A stretch of 64,000 nucleotides of DNA from Nematopogon swammerdamellus (GCA_946902875.1 OX336340.1:7771739-7835738), one strand, 5' to 3'; positions 20,093-30,735 are shown, counted from the stretch's first letter. Translations and numbers: made by a program. Notes: generated from the letters alone by a model not told the origin.

Positions 20093-20347
20093 AACTTATA
20101 ACACCCCTCCGTTTTTTTCGTCGGGGGTTAAAAAGAACATACACGTAATAATTTGCAGAAAAGCGCCATCTACCGAATTATCCAAACATTTTAACAACAA
20201 AAGTATGAACGTTCACCGATAGATGGCGTGATAAAAGAGATACTTGCGAGTGCGACTCTAAAGTAAAATAACAATAAAAACTGACCATTTAAATGGTGGT
20301 ACGGAAACGTCGGTGGGCGAGTCGACTCGCACTTGACCGGTTTTTTA
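19475..20347. mobile_element. MITE-M copy split by a foldback element
   Basis: The left part (TTTTTAGGTCAGGTTCGGTTCCGT through ATTATGGCAGATATCG) and right part (GGCGAGTCGACTCGCACTTGACCGG, ending TTTTTTAAATAAA) are the two ends of the GGGTTCCGT/CCGGCCAAGTGCGAG element. A 498-bp foldback element lies between them. The right part carries two TAGATGGCG motifs (inverse at 20163, direct at 20219). Confidence 0.7.
19637..20134. mobile_element. 498-bp foldback element, copy 1
   Basis: TTAA-bounded. Opens with a hairpin of two 95-nt arms (19637-19731 and 19760-19854, about two mismatches, 28-nt loop), built on CCCCCGACTCTTAAAAAGTC. Then an AT-rich region, CATCCGTTTGGGAGCTACGA, a long (AC)n tract (about 20046-20088), and a closing GTCGGGGGTTAA. 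A copy of the same length with roughly one visible difference lies at 58934-59431. TTAA targets suggest piggyBac-type mobilisation, which is inference. Confidence 0.8.
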
Positions 20348-20812
20348 AATAAAATTGTTGTTCAATATGAATAGGTACGTTTTAAATGAGATATTATGCA
20401 TGACAATAAAATAAAATAATTTTTAGATTGCAAATGGTGTTATATTTTATTTGAGGGGTCACAAAAATTTTGTACATTTTGACAGTACATAGGCCGCTGA
20501 TTGTCTTACATACCTCTACGCGGGACACCCGTGTCGCGGAACGGCTAACGCGCGGGTGATGGCTTATGGAAAAGCTGTGTAGGTTATATTTATGTAATGA
20601 TCGTGACTGGACACAACGCCAAATGGAAGTAAGTATGGAAGTAGCTGACTGATATAAGCCAGAGAAGTATTTAATGTGCATGTGACATTGTGCCTAGAAA
20701 TCGATTTACCACGATATAATTAATGTTCAATACATTTGTCCACGTACGTCTACGTTATTCTCGAAAAAAAGTTGTAATATTTATGTAGGTAATTTTATTT
20801 AACAAATTGCAC
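20348..20812. other. No feature recognised
   Basis: AT-rich. A 95-codon minus frame (20394-20681) has no domain. Confidence 0.4.
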
Positions 20813-20935
20813 CTTTTTTTATAGTAAGCGCGACATGTGGCGCCGAGTCACCCATAAGGTGTCTAGCGACGCCCATGTACATTCGATCGTATGCGGGGGC
20901 TGCGAGTGCCATGCCGGCCTGACAGGTAAATATTT
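20813..20935 (-). mobile_element. LINE-C 3' stub
   Basis: T-run then GTAAGCGCGACATGTGGCGC, GGTGTCTAGCGACGCCCATG and ATGCCGGCCTGACAG: the minus-strand 3' end of LINE-C, 5'-truncated after about 110 bp. Confidence 0.75.
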
Positions 20936-21089
20936 TACCTAGAGGAAATTAAATTCTCAAATAATACCGTCTTATGCACCGTAGACAAATTTCCTGAAAA
21001 CGACACACATTTCAAAATCAATAGAAATACCTTCATGGATCTGATATGTTTTGTTACACCACCAACTTAATACACCCGTGATTTCAGCC

Positions 21090-21410
21090 TATAGACACCT
21101 TGATGAGTTAAGTGCCATGTCAGTGTTTCTCTTTGGTCGTGCCGGCTATGCTGAACTTTACGAAAAACTACTATTTACATAACCGCTTCGACCGACTTTT
21201 CAGTCAGTGCGGTGGTACCAGCCCGCTCCACTCAAATCCTACCTACCACATAGTAAGGCCAGGGCCCTGCAGTTTTACGTGGAATGCGAACCACGGCCAG
21301 CCTCAACGGTCAATGGTCATGTATCCAAGTTCTGACCACGCCCGGGTGTGCCTAATGTTCGAGATCGCACGCCGATCAATTGCACCACCGAGCTGAGGCC
21401 GATAAGGCTT
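21090..21410 (-). mobile_element. SINE-A, near full-length, diverged
   Basis: Inverse of the whole SINE-A plan: 3' blocks (GTGCCATGTCAGTGTTTC, CGTGCCGGCTA), central domain (GTGCGGTGGTACCAGCCC, CATAGTAAGG), degenerate 5S-like segment (TATCCAAGTTCTGACCAC), and the tRNA-like head at 21385-21405 (inverse GGCCTCAGCTCGGTGGTGCA). Poly(A) tail lost. Confidence 0.8.
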
Positions 21411-21718
21411 GTGTCACGTCGGCCCGGTAGTTCCGTGGTGCAAACTTACATGAAAATTTCAATTTAAATTTACTATCGTGTGTATGAGTGCCCCCCACGT
21501 GGCCGGTGTATCTGCAGTGTTGGAGATATCTCTACTCATACATAATTTACATGCTCTGTTCGGCCGTACGAACGGACAGCCGGACGGAGAGACGAACACA
21601 ATTGGAGCCCCGAGGGTTTCAGCGGACTTCCAAAACAGCGATAAGTTTGCAAACACACATAATATGAACTGAAAATGTTCTCGTCGAAGTGCCGCCCGGG
21701 AGACGATTGGGGGAGAGG

Positions 21719-21726
21719 GACTACAC
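21719..21726 (+). repeat. 8-bp hAT target duplication, left
   Basis: GACTACAC, repeated exactly at 22038-22045. Confidence 0.85.
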
Positions 21727-22037
21727 CAGTGGTGCCCATACTTTTTTCTATGAAGATCTACCTACAAAAAATTAAAGGTTCTGAGAACGACACTTGTACC
21801 AAAGGTTTTCGTTGTTAAATAATTTGCAGTAATTTTTGTTTGAATCGAAAACTATGTTGATTACAACCTTTATATTTGTTACTATTGCGGTCCTTGTGGA
21901 CGACGACAGACATCACCCGGAAAATGTTTGTCACATCAAATATTATGAATTCTTTAATGTTTCTACAAGTCAATTCTTGTTCTACATATTTTCAGCGATC
22001 TAAAAGCCTCTTGCGATCGACCGTTTGGGCGCCACTG
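21727..22037. mobile_element. hAT-type MITE, 311 bp
   Basis: Ends CAGTGGTGCCCATAC (left) and, inverted, CAGTGGCGCCCAAAC (right), with a perfect 8-bp duplication outside. The CAGTGG...GCCCA terminus and 8-bp duplication are standard for hAT elements. No transposase. Confidence 0.88.
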
Positions 22038-22390
22038 GACTACACCATTGAACTTTTAATGACGCGCGCGATCTACGAGTATTACATAAGTGCAATATCC
22101 GTAGGACCAACCGACACGACGCGCGCGCGGATCATTCCATGTTCGCTTATAACTAGAGAATTACTCAGTTGATTCATGTGGGGTTTTCACTGACGTATCA
22201 TCTAAGGATGCCTATAGCATATTTTTCACGTACAGGACAGCTATAAAACTATAAAATAAATATTTACACATCGATAAGCTGCCAAATCGTGTAATATAAT
22301 ATGCCATAGACCCCGACAAACAAGATTTACTTATGTAATGAATTAAGTTGTGTAGTGCACATAAAGTAATAAATATAGAATGTTATTTTT

Positions 22391-23896
22391 AGGGTTCCGT
22401 ACCTCAAAGGAGGAAAAAACGGAACCCTTATAGGATCACTTTGTTGTCCGTCTGTCTGTCTGTCTGTCAAGACCTTTTTTCTCAGGAACAGGTAGACGTA
22501 TCAAGTTGAAATTAATATCAAATACTAAGGTCTACGAAACCTTTGAGGTGTAGAAAATGCAAGCTTCTAGGTCAACGGAATCACTAGATACGCCCATTTA
22601 AGTCACATATTTTGCTACCGGCAAATCAAATCAAAACCTATAGAGTACTTCCCGTTAACCTAGAATCATGAAATTTGGTAAGAAGCAAGGTCTCACAGCA
22701 CAAGTAAAGGAAAAAATCTAAAATTGTAAATTTATAGTTATGTGACATTAAAAAAATGGTTTGTTTGTTTTCTATGTCAAGGTCCCTTTTTCTCAGGAAC
22801 GGATCAAGATAACAAATTGAAATTAATGCGAAATACTAAGATCTACGGTCTCTTTAAGGTGTAGAATACCAAAGCTTCTAAATCAACGCAATCAAAAGAT
22901 ACGGCCATCTATGTCATATTTCATACTCGCAAACTCACTCAAAACAAATCAAAACCTATAGGGTATTTCCCGTTAACATAGAATCATAAAATTTGGTAAG
23001 AAGCAAGGTCTTACAGCACAAGTAAAGGAAAAAATCCGAAAATTGTAAAATTGTAGTTATTGACATTAAAAAAAAAATATTGTTTTGTATGTCAAGGACC
23101 CCCTTTCTCAGGAACGGATCAAGATAACAAATTGAAATTAATACGAAATACTAAGAGCTACGATCTCTTTACGGTATAGAAAATGCAAGCTTCTAAATCA
23201 ACGCAATCAAAAGATACGGCCATCTATGTCAGATTTCATACTCGCAAACTCACTCCAAACAAATCAAAACCTATAGGGTATTTCCCGTCAACCTAGAATC
23301 ATAAAATTTGGTAAGAAGCAAGGTCTTACAGCACAAGTAAAGGAAAAAATCCTAAAATTGTAAACTTGTAGTTAGGATATTAAAAAAAAAATTATTGTTT
23401 TGTGTGGCAAGTCAAGACCCTTTTTCTCAGTAACGAGTCAAGATATCAAATTGAAATTAATATGGAATACTAACGTCTGCGATCCCTTCGAGTTATATAA
23501 AATGAAAGCTTCTAAATCAATATAATCAAAACATACGGCTATTTATGGCAAATTGTAATACTTGCAAACTCATTCAAATGAAATCAAAACCTATAGGGTA
23601 CTTACGTTGACCTGGAGTAATGAAATTTGGCAAGAAGCATGGTCTCACATCACAAGTAAAGAAAAAATCCGAAAATTTTAGATATTATGTCGTTATGTCA
23701 TAGTCATAATATAAGAAATATATTTTTGTATAACTTCACGAATGCCGCACAGTCAAACCATTGCTGTAGTGTTTATTTAGGCCTTCGTGATTTTCCAAAA
23801 CAATTGTTTTTGTACATACCTACATAATACAAATATATTGAGTGATGCTGATAATACGGAACCCTCGGTGCGCGAGCCCAACTCGCACTTGCCGAC
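22391..23896. mobile_element. MITE-M copy with four internal ~310-bp repeats
   Basis: Starts AGGGTTCCGTACCTCAAAGG and ends GGTGCGCGAG...ACTCGCACTTGCCGAC. Between them, four tandem units begin at 22466, 22776, 23091 and 23411 with GTCAAG and TCTCAGGAAC, each containing CAAATTGAAATTAAT, CTTCTAAATCAACGCAATCA and AAATTTGGTAAGAAGCA(A/T)GG. Non-coding. A three-unit sibling at 54.15-55.36 kb interrupts a mariner. Confidence 0.85.
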
Positions 23897-25022
23897 TTTT
23901 TTTAAGTCAACCATGAATGTTCTCAACAACACTTTGTTACAAATAACCTGTGAGTGTACACTGTATGTACAGATTTCTTCACAGTGTTTCGCATGCATGG
24001 TTGGCATGGTTTAAATAACCGAATCAAATATATGTTCCTTATTTTTCACAGGGCGCATGTTGTTATTTTGCGTGAGAGAGGAAGTCGATTAAAAATTATT
24101 ATTCTTTCGACATAGCTACATTGTCTTTATTGCTTGGTCCACGCGGACCACGACAGCGAGGTCCAACTAGAGCTGAGGACCTCCTGAAACTTTTCAATTT
24201 CCACATTTCACCCGTGCGGATCCCATATTCCTGAGGCAGTTTTCTCAATATTCAGATATGTTCCCTTATTCCATTACAAGTTTGACGGATTCGAAACTTT
24301 TATTCCTGTCGATAGCAGACTCCGTGCGATTTAGATGTTGAACGGTTTCCGAGTTCCTTATCGCTCGGGTGCCATCGACGGGTGGGGACTCACAATAGCA
24401 AATACGAAAACTAAAAAAGGGAGTTTATACTAAATATACATACCTACTTGTTATATAATTATATTTTTTAAAGCGGGAAATAATACAAATAAAAAAATAT
24501 ATATGTATACATACATACCATTATTAATACTTATACGATATATTAATTAATAGCATTATACAAAAAGTATTTTAAGCCTTCCATTTTTTTAGATTTACCT
24601 AATTATATACTGAAATATGTAGGTACTGATTTTTTTTATTTATTTGGGAATATTAATGTAGGTGCCGTCTCCTTGTAAAAATTTTGGAGTTTGTACACAA
24701 ATTGCCTGGAATGGTTCATTAAAAACAATATTTATTTTATTTCCTAACATTACAAAACTTTTCTTTCTTCAATAAAAGTCGTTTCTTCGAATTCGTGTCT
24801 TCTGGAAGTTGATCAAAAGACACATTAAGGAACGGCGATTGAGCAGATTGCTCAAAAACTCGTCCTCTGAGGAATTGGGCCAGGAAAGGGATATTAGGTA
24901 AAATTGATTGAAAAAAAAACATGTCAAACGTTTACAGATTTTCGATTATTCTAGCGGAAAGCGAACCTTGTTTCGAGCGACCAAATACGATGCGATCTGT
25001 CAAAATGGGCGAAGGACTAAAA
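23897..25022. other. No gene recognised
   Basis: AT-rich. Near 24280 the motif AAGTTTGACGGATTCGAAAC recurs, slightly changed, near 46685. No exon or RNA recognised. Confidence 0.35.
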
Positions 25023-25077
25023 AATGTAGAAAAAAACTATGTTACTAAATTTTAGTAACATAGTTTTTTTCTACATT
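25023..25077. repeat. Perfect 27-bp-arm palindrome
   Basis: AATGTAGAAAAAAACTATGT and on, mirrored exactly around T25050. No loop beyond one base. Confidence 0.92.
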
Positions 25078-25885
25078 AATTCTGTACACAATTATTTGTT
25101 CTGAAAGCCATCCGCCTAATCATAGATTTACTCACAGTGCGCGTAATACATGCGCGCGCATAGCTGGCGCAATCAGTATTATACTATCTCACTAAGACAA
25201 TTGCCATGCGTCTAATAGATTTGGACGGTTAGTACTCTCCATTGTCTTATCTTTTAGATTTATTGTTGTTTCATCTTTTAAAATTCGCCCTCGCGGCCTC
25301 TAAGAAACGGATTTTTTTTAGGTGTACGCACTTAATTTTATAATTTTAGTTTATTCATTCATTTCGCGTCCTTAAATAAGAATGTTTTCCTTTGAAGTCT
25401 TTTTATAGAGTTTAACAGCAACAATTTTCTATCGGGCGTGTTCCAGTCACGTTTTCGTAATAACCCCTTTGCCAGACTTTTCTAAAGACGATGTCGCATC
25501 CGAAGATAAATGAAAGAGCATAACCTTGGATGCCTTCCAGAGACAGAAACAACTAGATTAAAATTTCAGAGAGCAAGGCTAACCCATTGCGGAGTTACGC
25601 TGTTAGATCCACAGCCACTCAGCTATGCGGCTGGTGAACTTCTGTTGATTGGCGACACGCTTTGCAGAGCCGACGTACTCGTAGCTGTCTAACTTTAGAC
25701 GCGCCCGTAGTAGGAGCTAATCACCGTAAAAGGACTAATACGAAATATTTTATTAGATGTTTATTTAATAATGCAATGTAATGCGCTATTTCAACATTAG
25801 CGCCTGGTTATATTTTTGAAGAATATTGGTTTCATTAATTCAAAGTTTATTGTTGATATTTTCTTTATTTTAGGTTATGCTAGTT
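25078..25885. other. No gene recognised
   Basis: A 60-codon frame at 25510-25692 has no recognisable domain. GC content rises locally (25500-25720). Confidence 0.35.
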
Positions 25886-25887
25886 TT

Positions 25888-26265
25888 TAGGGATCCATAC
25901 CCCGTACGGAAAAGTATTACTACGGTTACGCCGTCCGTATGTCCGTATGTGTGTCCTACTTTTAAAGGGCTGTATCTTTTGAACCGTAATAGGTAACATT
26001 GTCACAGAATATGTGTTAATATGGCGGTTTACTAACAAATAATAAAAATAACAAAAAGTAAAAAATTTACGGGTCCAGAAGAAATTTGTTTTTTCAAATT
26101 TTTCTTGTTTTTGCTCTATCTATGGTAAAAACGGTAATACGGCAAACTCCAAAGATCATATTCTGTGCAAACTCTAAAATAAAACAACAAATAAAAAAAC
26201 CGGCCAAAAATGTGCTGGTAAGGAAGCCTCGGTGCGCGAGTCCGACTCGGTATTGGCCGATTTTT
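25888..26265. mobile_element. MITE-M copy
   Basis: Left end TTTTTAGGGATCCATACCCC, internal GGCTGTATCTTTTGAACCG and GTAATAGGTAAC, right end CCTCGGTGCGCGAGTCCGAC...TTGGCCG then T-run; the CCGGCCA terminus appears a second time at 26199. Lacks the 310-bp units. Confidence 0.7.
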
Positions 26266-26309
26266 TTTTTTATTATTTTTGGTTTATATTTTTTAATATA
26301 AAAAAAATA

Positions 26310-26410
26310 ATTTTTTATGGATACGCGAAACATTTGGCGCCGCCGCCGGCCGTCAGCATGGATTGTTGAGCCGACGACGCCCAAAAGCATTCGGTTTAGA
26401 ACGTACATAA
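26310..26410 (-). mobile_element. LINE-C 3' stub, diverged
   Basis: After a T-rich stretch, GCGAAACATTTGGCGCCG and GACGACGCCCAAAAGCATTC follow the layout of the LINE-C 3' end. Confidence 0.5.
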
Positions 26411-26773
26411 AATTTATGTTCGGTTTAGAACGACCATAAATTTTGTTATCAAATAAAGTAATATAATATTTCGCTATTCAAAATGTCATCAAAACTCTTT
26501 CAAGTTACCACACAGTACGCGACTCTACATTTCCATTCACCCACATCAAAGTATTAGCCTCGCGCGCGGTCGTGTGCTCACACAGCTCGAGTGGTGTATT
26601 AGCTCCCCTGAGATATCATATTAAGATCACGCTCGCGATAAGAGATGGAGCAGAACACACATTATCGGCCCTTAGGAGACAAAATATTACCGCAGATCGC
26701 TTCATATTCCCGCTCCGTCTCAAGTAGCCTTCGGCGGGCGAAACGTCGCGCCTTTTCATCCGACTACGAATCG
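26411..26773. other. Unique DNA with GATA-like sites
   Basis: AGATATCATA, CGCGATAAGAG and TTATCGG lie within about 120 bp (26600-26690), with a GCGGGCGAAACGTCGC block near 26740. Enhancer or decayed repeat; not decided. Confidence 0.3.
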
Positions 26774-27540
26774 AGGTAAAAAAACTTTTAAGTTAAACGG
26801 TTTTATTAAAAATAAAAAACCTAGAAAAAAAAACAGCTGTACAAAAAACTAGAAAATAATAAGGACACACGCCTGGGCCTTCTTAAGATTTTACGTCTGG
26901 GTAAGAAATCGTGCAATACTAGCGTGCTGTCTTCTCATGTCGGATGCCAAAGGGCACATTGTGTCGCTGCGTCAGCGGAATAAGTAATAAATTGAGACTT
27001 TTAACAGACTAATATAAAAACGTGGGGCGCATGTTATTTATTACGCATATTATATTAATTAAACGCCCCACGTTTTTATATTAGTCTGTTAAAAGTCTCA
27101 ATTTATTACTTATTCCGCTGACGCAGCGACACAATGTGCCCTTTGGCATCCGACATGAGAAGACAGCACGCTAGTATTGCACGATTTCTTACCCAGACGT
27201 AAAATCTTAAGAAGGCCCAGGCGTGTGTCCTTATTATTTTCTAGTTTTTTGTACAGCTCTTTTTTTTCTAGGTTTTTTATCCTTACCTATAATAAAATCC
27301 AACGTCTGCTTTCTGTATGTCTGAGTGTCTGTCTGTCCGCTTATAACTCGAGAACCACTGAACCGATTTTAATAAAACAAAATTCTACGGATAGCTTGAT
27401 TCTTCCCATCAACTATAGGCTACTTACTATCACGCTAAATAGCTTATGAGGTTAGCAATGAAGTGAAATATGAGAGCGGGCGGAGCCGCGGGCACAGCTT
27501 GTTTTTAATAAAACCGTTTAACTTAAAAGTTTTTTTACCT
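26774..27540. repeat. Near-perfect palindrome with ~256-bp arms, one arm interrupted
   Basis: Arm 1 is 26774-27029, loop 27030-27063, arm 2 27064-27279 plus 27502-27540. By eye the arms differ at only a few bases (for example around AACAGCTGT versus CAGCTCTT). Contents include ACACGCCTGGGCCTTCTTAA and TTGTGTCGCTGCGTCAGCGG. No TIR transposon signature recognised. A 222-bp mini-Helitron sits in arm 2, which shows the palindrome predates that insertion. Confidence 0.92.
27280..27501 (+). mobile_element. 222-bp mini-Helitron in palindrome arm
   Basis: Begins TCCTTACCTATAATAAAATC and ends CGGAGCCGCGGGCACAGCTTG, inserted exactly between A and T: the intact arm reads GGTTTTTTA|TTTTTAATAAAACC on the opposite strand. 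A TC start, a GC-rich 3' hairpin region and insertion at A|T without duplication are Helitron hallmarks. The terminal CTTG departs from the usual CTRR. Confidence 0.82.
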
Positions 27541-27657
27541 ATTTTTTTATTTACTCGTTTTTAGTTTGATTTTTGGCTCGTATCATTCATTGCGTAAACA
27601 CATCATCCTTTCCAACTCTCTCATTGCATCTTTGTTACTCGGTTTCTTACCTGTCAA
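27541..27657. other. Spacer between palindrome and helicase remnant
   Basis: AT-rich; on the minus strand it follows the helicase stop. No hairpin plus CTAG end recognised here. Confidence 0.35.
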
Positions 27658-27962
27658 TTACTCACAATCAAGCTCCTCAATACATAACCCTTCTAAAGAC
27701 TTTACGCGACTCAATGCAACATACGCTTGACCCTCCTCAAATAGTCTGGAGCCCAAATACACGACAGCACGGTCAACAGTACTGCCCTGCATTTTATGGA
27801 AAGTGGAGGCCCATGACAAAATTAACGGTAACATCCGTCTCTCAGCTGTTCCATAATTAAACTTTGCTGGAAACTGTATGGCTTTAGGATGGATATGGTG
27901 TCCGCCGTCTCTTTCAAAATCAATTTGAACAGATGGTATGTCTGTTTCATACTTTTGCGTTC
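27658..27962 (-). pseudogene. Helitron Pif1-like helicase, C-terminal fragment
   Basis: The minus frame reads [77 protein letters not shown] and stops. HKMQG and GQAYVALSR match the C-terminal SF1 helicase motifs of the RepHel protein of autonomous Helitrons. Only about 85-90 residues remain. The N-terminal side of the frame runs straight into the 130-bp minisatellite, so the helicase is truncated there. Confidence 0.82.
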
Positions 27963-28097
27963 GACAAGTATGGGACACTCGTCCAAACAAACCAAATAAG
28001 CCCAAACTCGAGGGGGTTACTAGTAACGGTTGAAGAGTTCCACTGTACACCTCCTGACTCCATCATCAGACCCTCGTCACCAAGTGTATTGGTAGAA

Positions 28098-28883
28098 GTA
28101 TGGGACACTCGTCCAAACCAACCATATGAGCCCCTAACTCGAGGGGGTTACTAGTAACGGTTGAAGAGTTCCACTGTACACCTCCTGACTCCATCATCAG
28201 ACCCTCGTCACCAAGTGTATTGGTAGAAGTATGGGATAGGACACTCGTTCAAACAAACCAAATGAGCCCAAACTCAAGGGGGTTACTAGTAAAGGTTGAA
28301 GAGTTCAACTGTACACCTCCTGACTCCATCATCAGACCCTCGTCACCAAGTGTATTGGTAGAAGTATGGGACACTCGTCCAAACCAACCAAATGAGCCCA
28401 AACTCGAGGGGATTACTAGTAACGGTTGAAGAGTTCCACTGTACACCTCCTGACTCCATCATCAGACCCTCGTCACCAAGTGTATTAGTAAAAGTATGGG
28501 ACACTCGTCCAAACCAACCATATGAGCCCAAACTCTAGGCGGTTACTAGTAACGGTTGAAGAGTTCCACTGTACACCTCCTGACTCCATCATCAGACCCT
28601 CGTCACCAAGTGTATTGGTAGAAGTAAGGGACACTCGTCCAAACCATTCATATGAGCCCAAACTCGAGGGGGTCACTAGTAACGGTTGAAGAGTTCCACT
28701 GTACACCTCCTGACTCCATCATCAGACCCTCGTGACCAAGTGTATTGGTAGAAGTAAGGGACACTCGTCCAAACCAACCAAATGAGCCCAAACTCGAGGG
28801 GGTTACTAGTAACGCTTGAAGAGTTCCACTGTACACCTGCTGACTCCATCATCAGACCCTCGTCACCAAGTGTATTGGTAGAA
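28098..28883 (+). repeat. Higher-order block 1 (786 bp, six units)
   Basis: Repeated without visible change at 28884-29669. Carries diagnostic variants in the same order: CCCCTAACTCGAG, GGGATAGGACACTCG, GTATTAGTAAAAG, CTCTAGGCGG, CCATTCATATGAG, ACCTGCTGAC. Confidence 0.92.
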
Positions 28884-29669
28884 GTATGGGACACTCGTCC
28901 AAACCAACCATATGAGCCCCTAACTCGAGGGGGTTACTAGTAACGGTTGAAGAGTTCCACTGTACACCTCCTGACTCCATCATCAGACCCTCGTCACCAA
29001 GTGTATTGGTAGAAGTATGGGATAGGACACTCGTTCAAACAAACCAAATGAGCCCAAACTCAAGGGGGTTACTAGTAAAGGTTGAAGAGTTCAACTGTAC
29101 ACCTCCTGACTCCATCATCAGACCCTCGTCACCAAGTGTATTGGTAGAAGTATGGGACACTCGTCCAAACCAACCAAATGAGCCCAAACTCGAGGGGATT
29201 ACTAGTAACGGTTGAAGAGTTCCACTGTACACCTCCTGACTCCATCATCAGACCCTCGTCACCAAGTGTATTAGTAAAAGTATGGGACACTCGTCCAAAC
29301 CAACCATATGAGCCCAAACTCTAGGCGGTTACTAGTAACGGTTGAAGAGTTCCACTGTACACCTCCTGACTCCATCATCAGACCCTCGTCACCAAGTGTA
29401 TTGGTAGAAGTAAGGGACACTCGTCCAAACCATTCATATGAGCCCAAACTCGAGGGGGTCACTAGTAACGGTTGAAGAGTTCCACTGTACACCTCCTGAC
29501 TCCATCATCAGACCCTCGTGACCAAGTGTATTGGTAGAAGTAAGGGACACTCGTCCAAACCAACCAAATGAGCCCAAACTCGAGGGGGTTACTAGTAACG
29601 CTTGAAGAGTTCCACTGTACACCTGCTGACTCCATCATCAGACCCTCGTCACCAAGTGTATTGGTAGAA
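28884..29669 (+). repeat. Higher-order block 2 (786 bp, six units)
   Basis: Second copy of 28098-28883, directly adjacent. The identity ends at about 29670 where GTATGGAACACTCG appears. Confidence 0.92.
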
Positions 29670-30560
29670 GTATGGAACACTCGTCCAAACTAACCAAATG
29701 AGCCAAAACTCGAGGGGGTTACTAGTAACGGTTGAAGAGTTCCACTGTTCACCTCCTGACTCCAACATCAGACCCTCGTCACCAAGTGTATTGGTAGAAG
29801 TATAGGACACTCGTTCAAACAAACCAAATGAGCTCATACTCGAGGGGGTTACTAGTAACGGTTGAAGAGTTCCACTGTACACCTCCTGATTCCATCATCA
29901 GACCCTCGTCACCAAGCGTATTGGTAGAAGTATGGGACACTGGTCCAAACCAACCAAATGAGCCCAAACTCGAGGGGGTTACTAGTAACGGTTGAAGAGT
30001 ACACCTCCTGACTTCATCATCAGACCCTCGTCACCAAGTATATTGGTAGAACTATGGGACACTCGTCCAAACCAACCAAATGAGCCCAAACTCGAGGGGG
30101 TTACTAGTAACGGTTGAAGAGTTCCACTGTACACCTCCTGACTCCATCATCAGACTCTCGTCACCAAGTGTATTGGTAGAAGTATGGGACACTCGTCCAA
30201 ACCAACCAAATGAGCCTAAACTCGAGGGGGTTACTAGTAACGGTTGAAGAGTTCCACTGTACACCTCCTGACTCCATCATCAGACCCTCGTCACCAAGTG
30301 TATTGGTAGAAGTATGGGACACTCTTCCAAACCAACCATATGAGCCCAAACTCGAGGGGGTTACTAGTAACGGTTGAAGAGTTCCACTGTCCACCTCCTG
30401 ACTCCATCATCAGACCCTCGTCACCAAGTGTATTGGTAGAAGTATGGAACACTCGTCCAAACCAACCATATGAGCCCAAACTCGAGGGGGTTACTAGTAA
30501 CGGTTGAAGAGTTCCACTGTCCTTCTCCTGACTCCATCATCAGACCCTCGTTACCAAGTT

Positions 30561-30735
30561 GAAATTATCATAATATTGTATTGTCACGAGAACTCAATGT
30601 GTGTGCAAAGTTTCATAAAAATCGGTTCAGTAGAAGTAGTTGAAAAAGTTGTCGCAAGATTTGAAACAAAGATAGTAACAAACAAACAAACAAATATACG
30701 AAGTCAAGCTAAATAAAACCGTTTAATAAAAAGAG
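30561..30735 (-). other. Unit-external repeat tail ending AATAAAACCGTTTAA
   Basis: Reads on the minus strand TTAAACGGTTTTATTTAGC, TTTGTTTGTTTGTTACTATC, AACCGATTTTTATGAAACTT: typical lepidopteran interspersed-repeat sequence flanking the minisatellite. The same AATAAAACCGTTTAA occurs at 27507-27521 and inverted near 26790. Confidence 0.6.

Larger units (their letters stand above)
27966..30560 (+). repeat. Minisatellite, ~20 units of 130 bp
   Basis: The unit contains GTATGGGACACTCGTCC, CCAACCAAATGAGCCCAAAC, TCGAGGGGGTTACTAGTAAC, GGTTGAAGAGTTCCACTGTA, CACCTCCTGACTCCATCATC, AGACCCTCGTCACCAAGTGT and ATTGGTAGAA. Spacing between CCAAGTGTA marks is 130-131, with a 135 variant carrying GATAGGACA. Units diverge by a few percent. 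Minus-strand frames of 60-77 codons recur but shift phase because 130 is not a multiple of three, so they are not genes. Confidence 0.95.

Noticed and set aside
28220..30479. Series of 62-77-codon minus-strand frames as a repeat protein
   Set aside because: The 130-bp period shifts frame every unit; the frames are composition by-products.
27966..30560. CRISPR array
   Set aside because: Units of 130 bp without distinct spacers in a eukaryotic context; it is a minisatellite.
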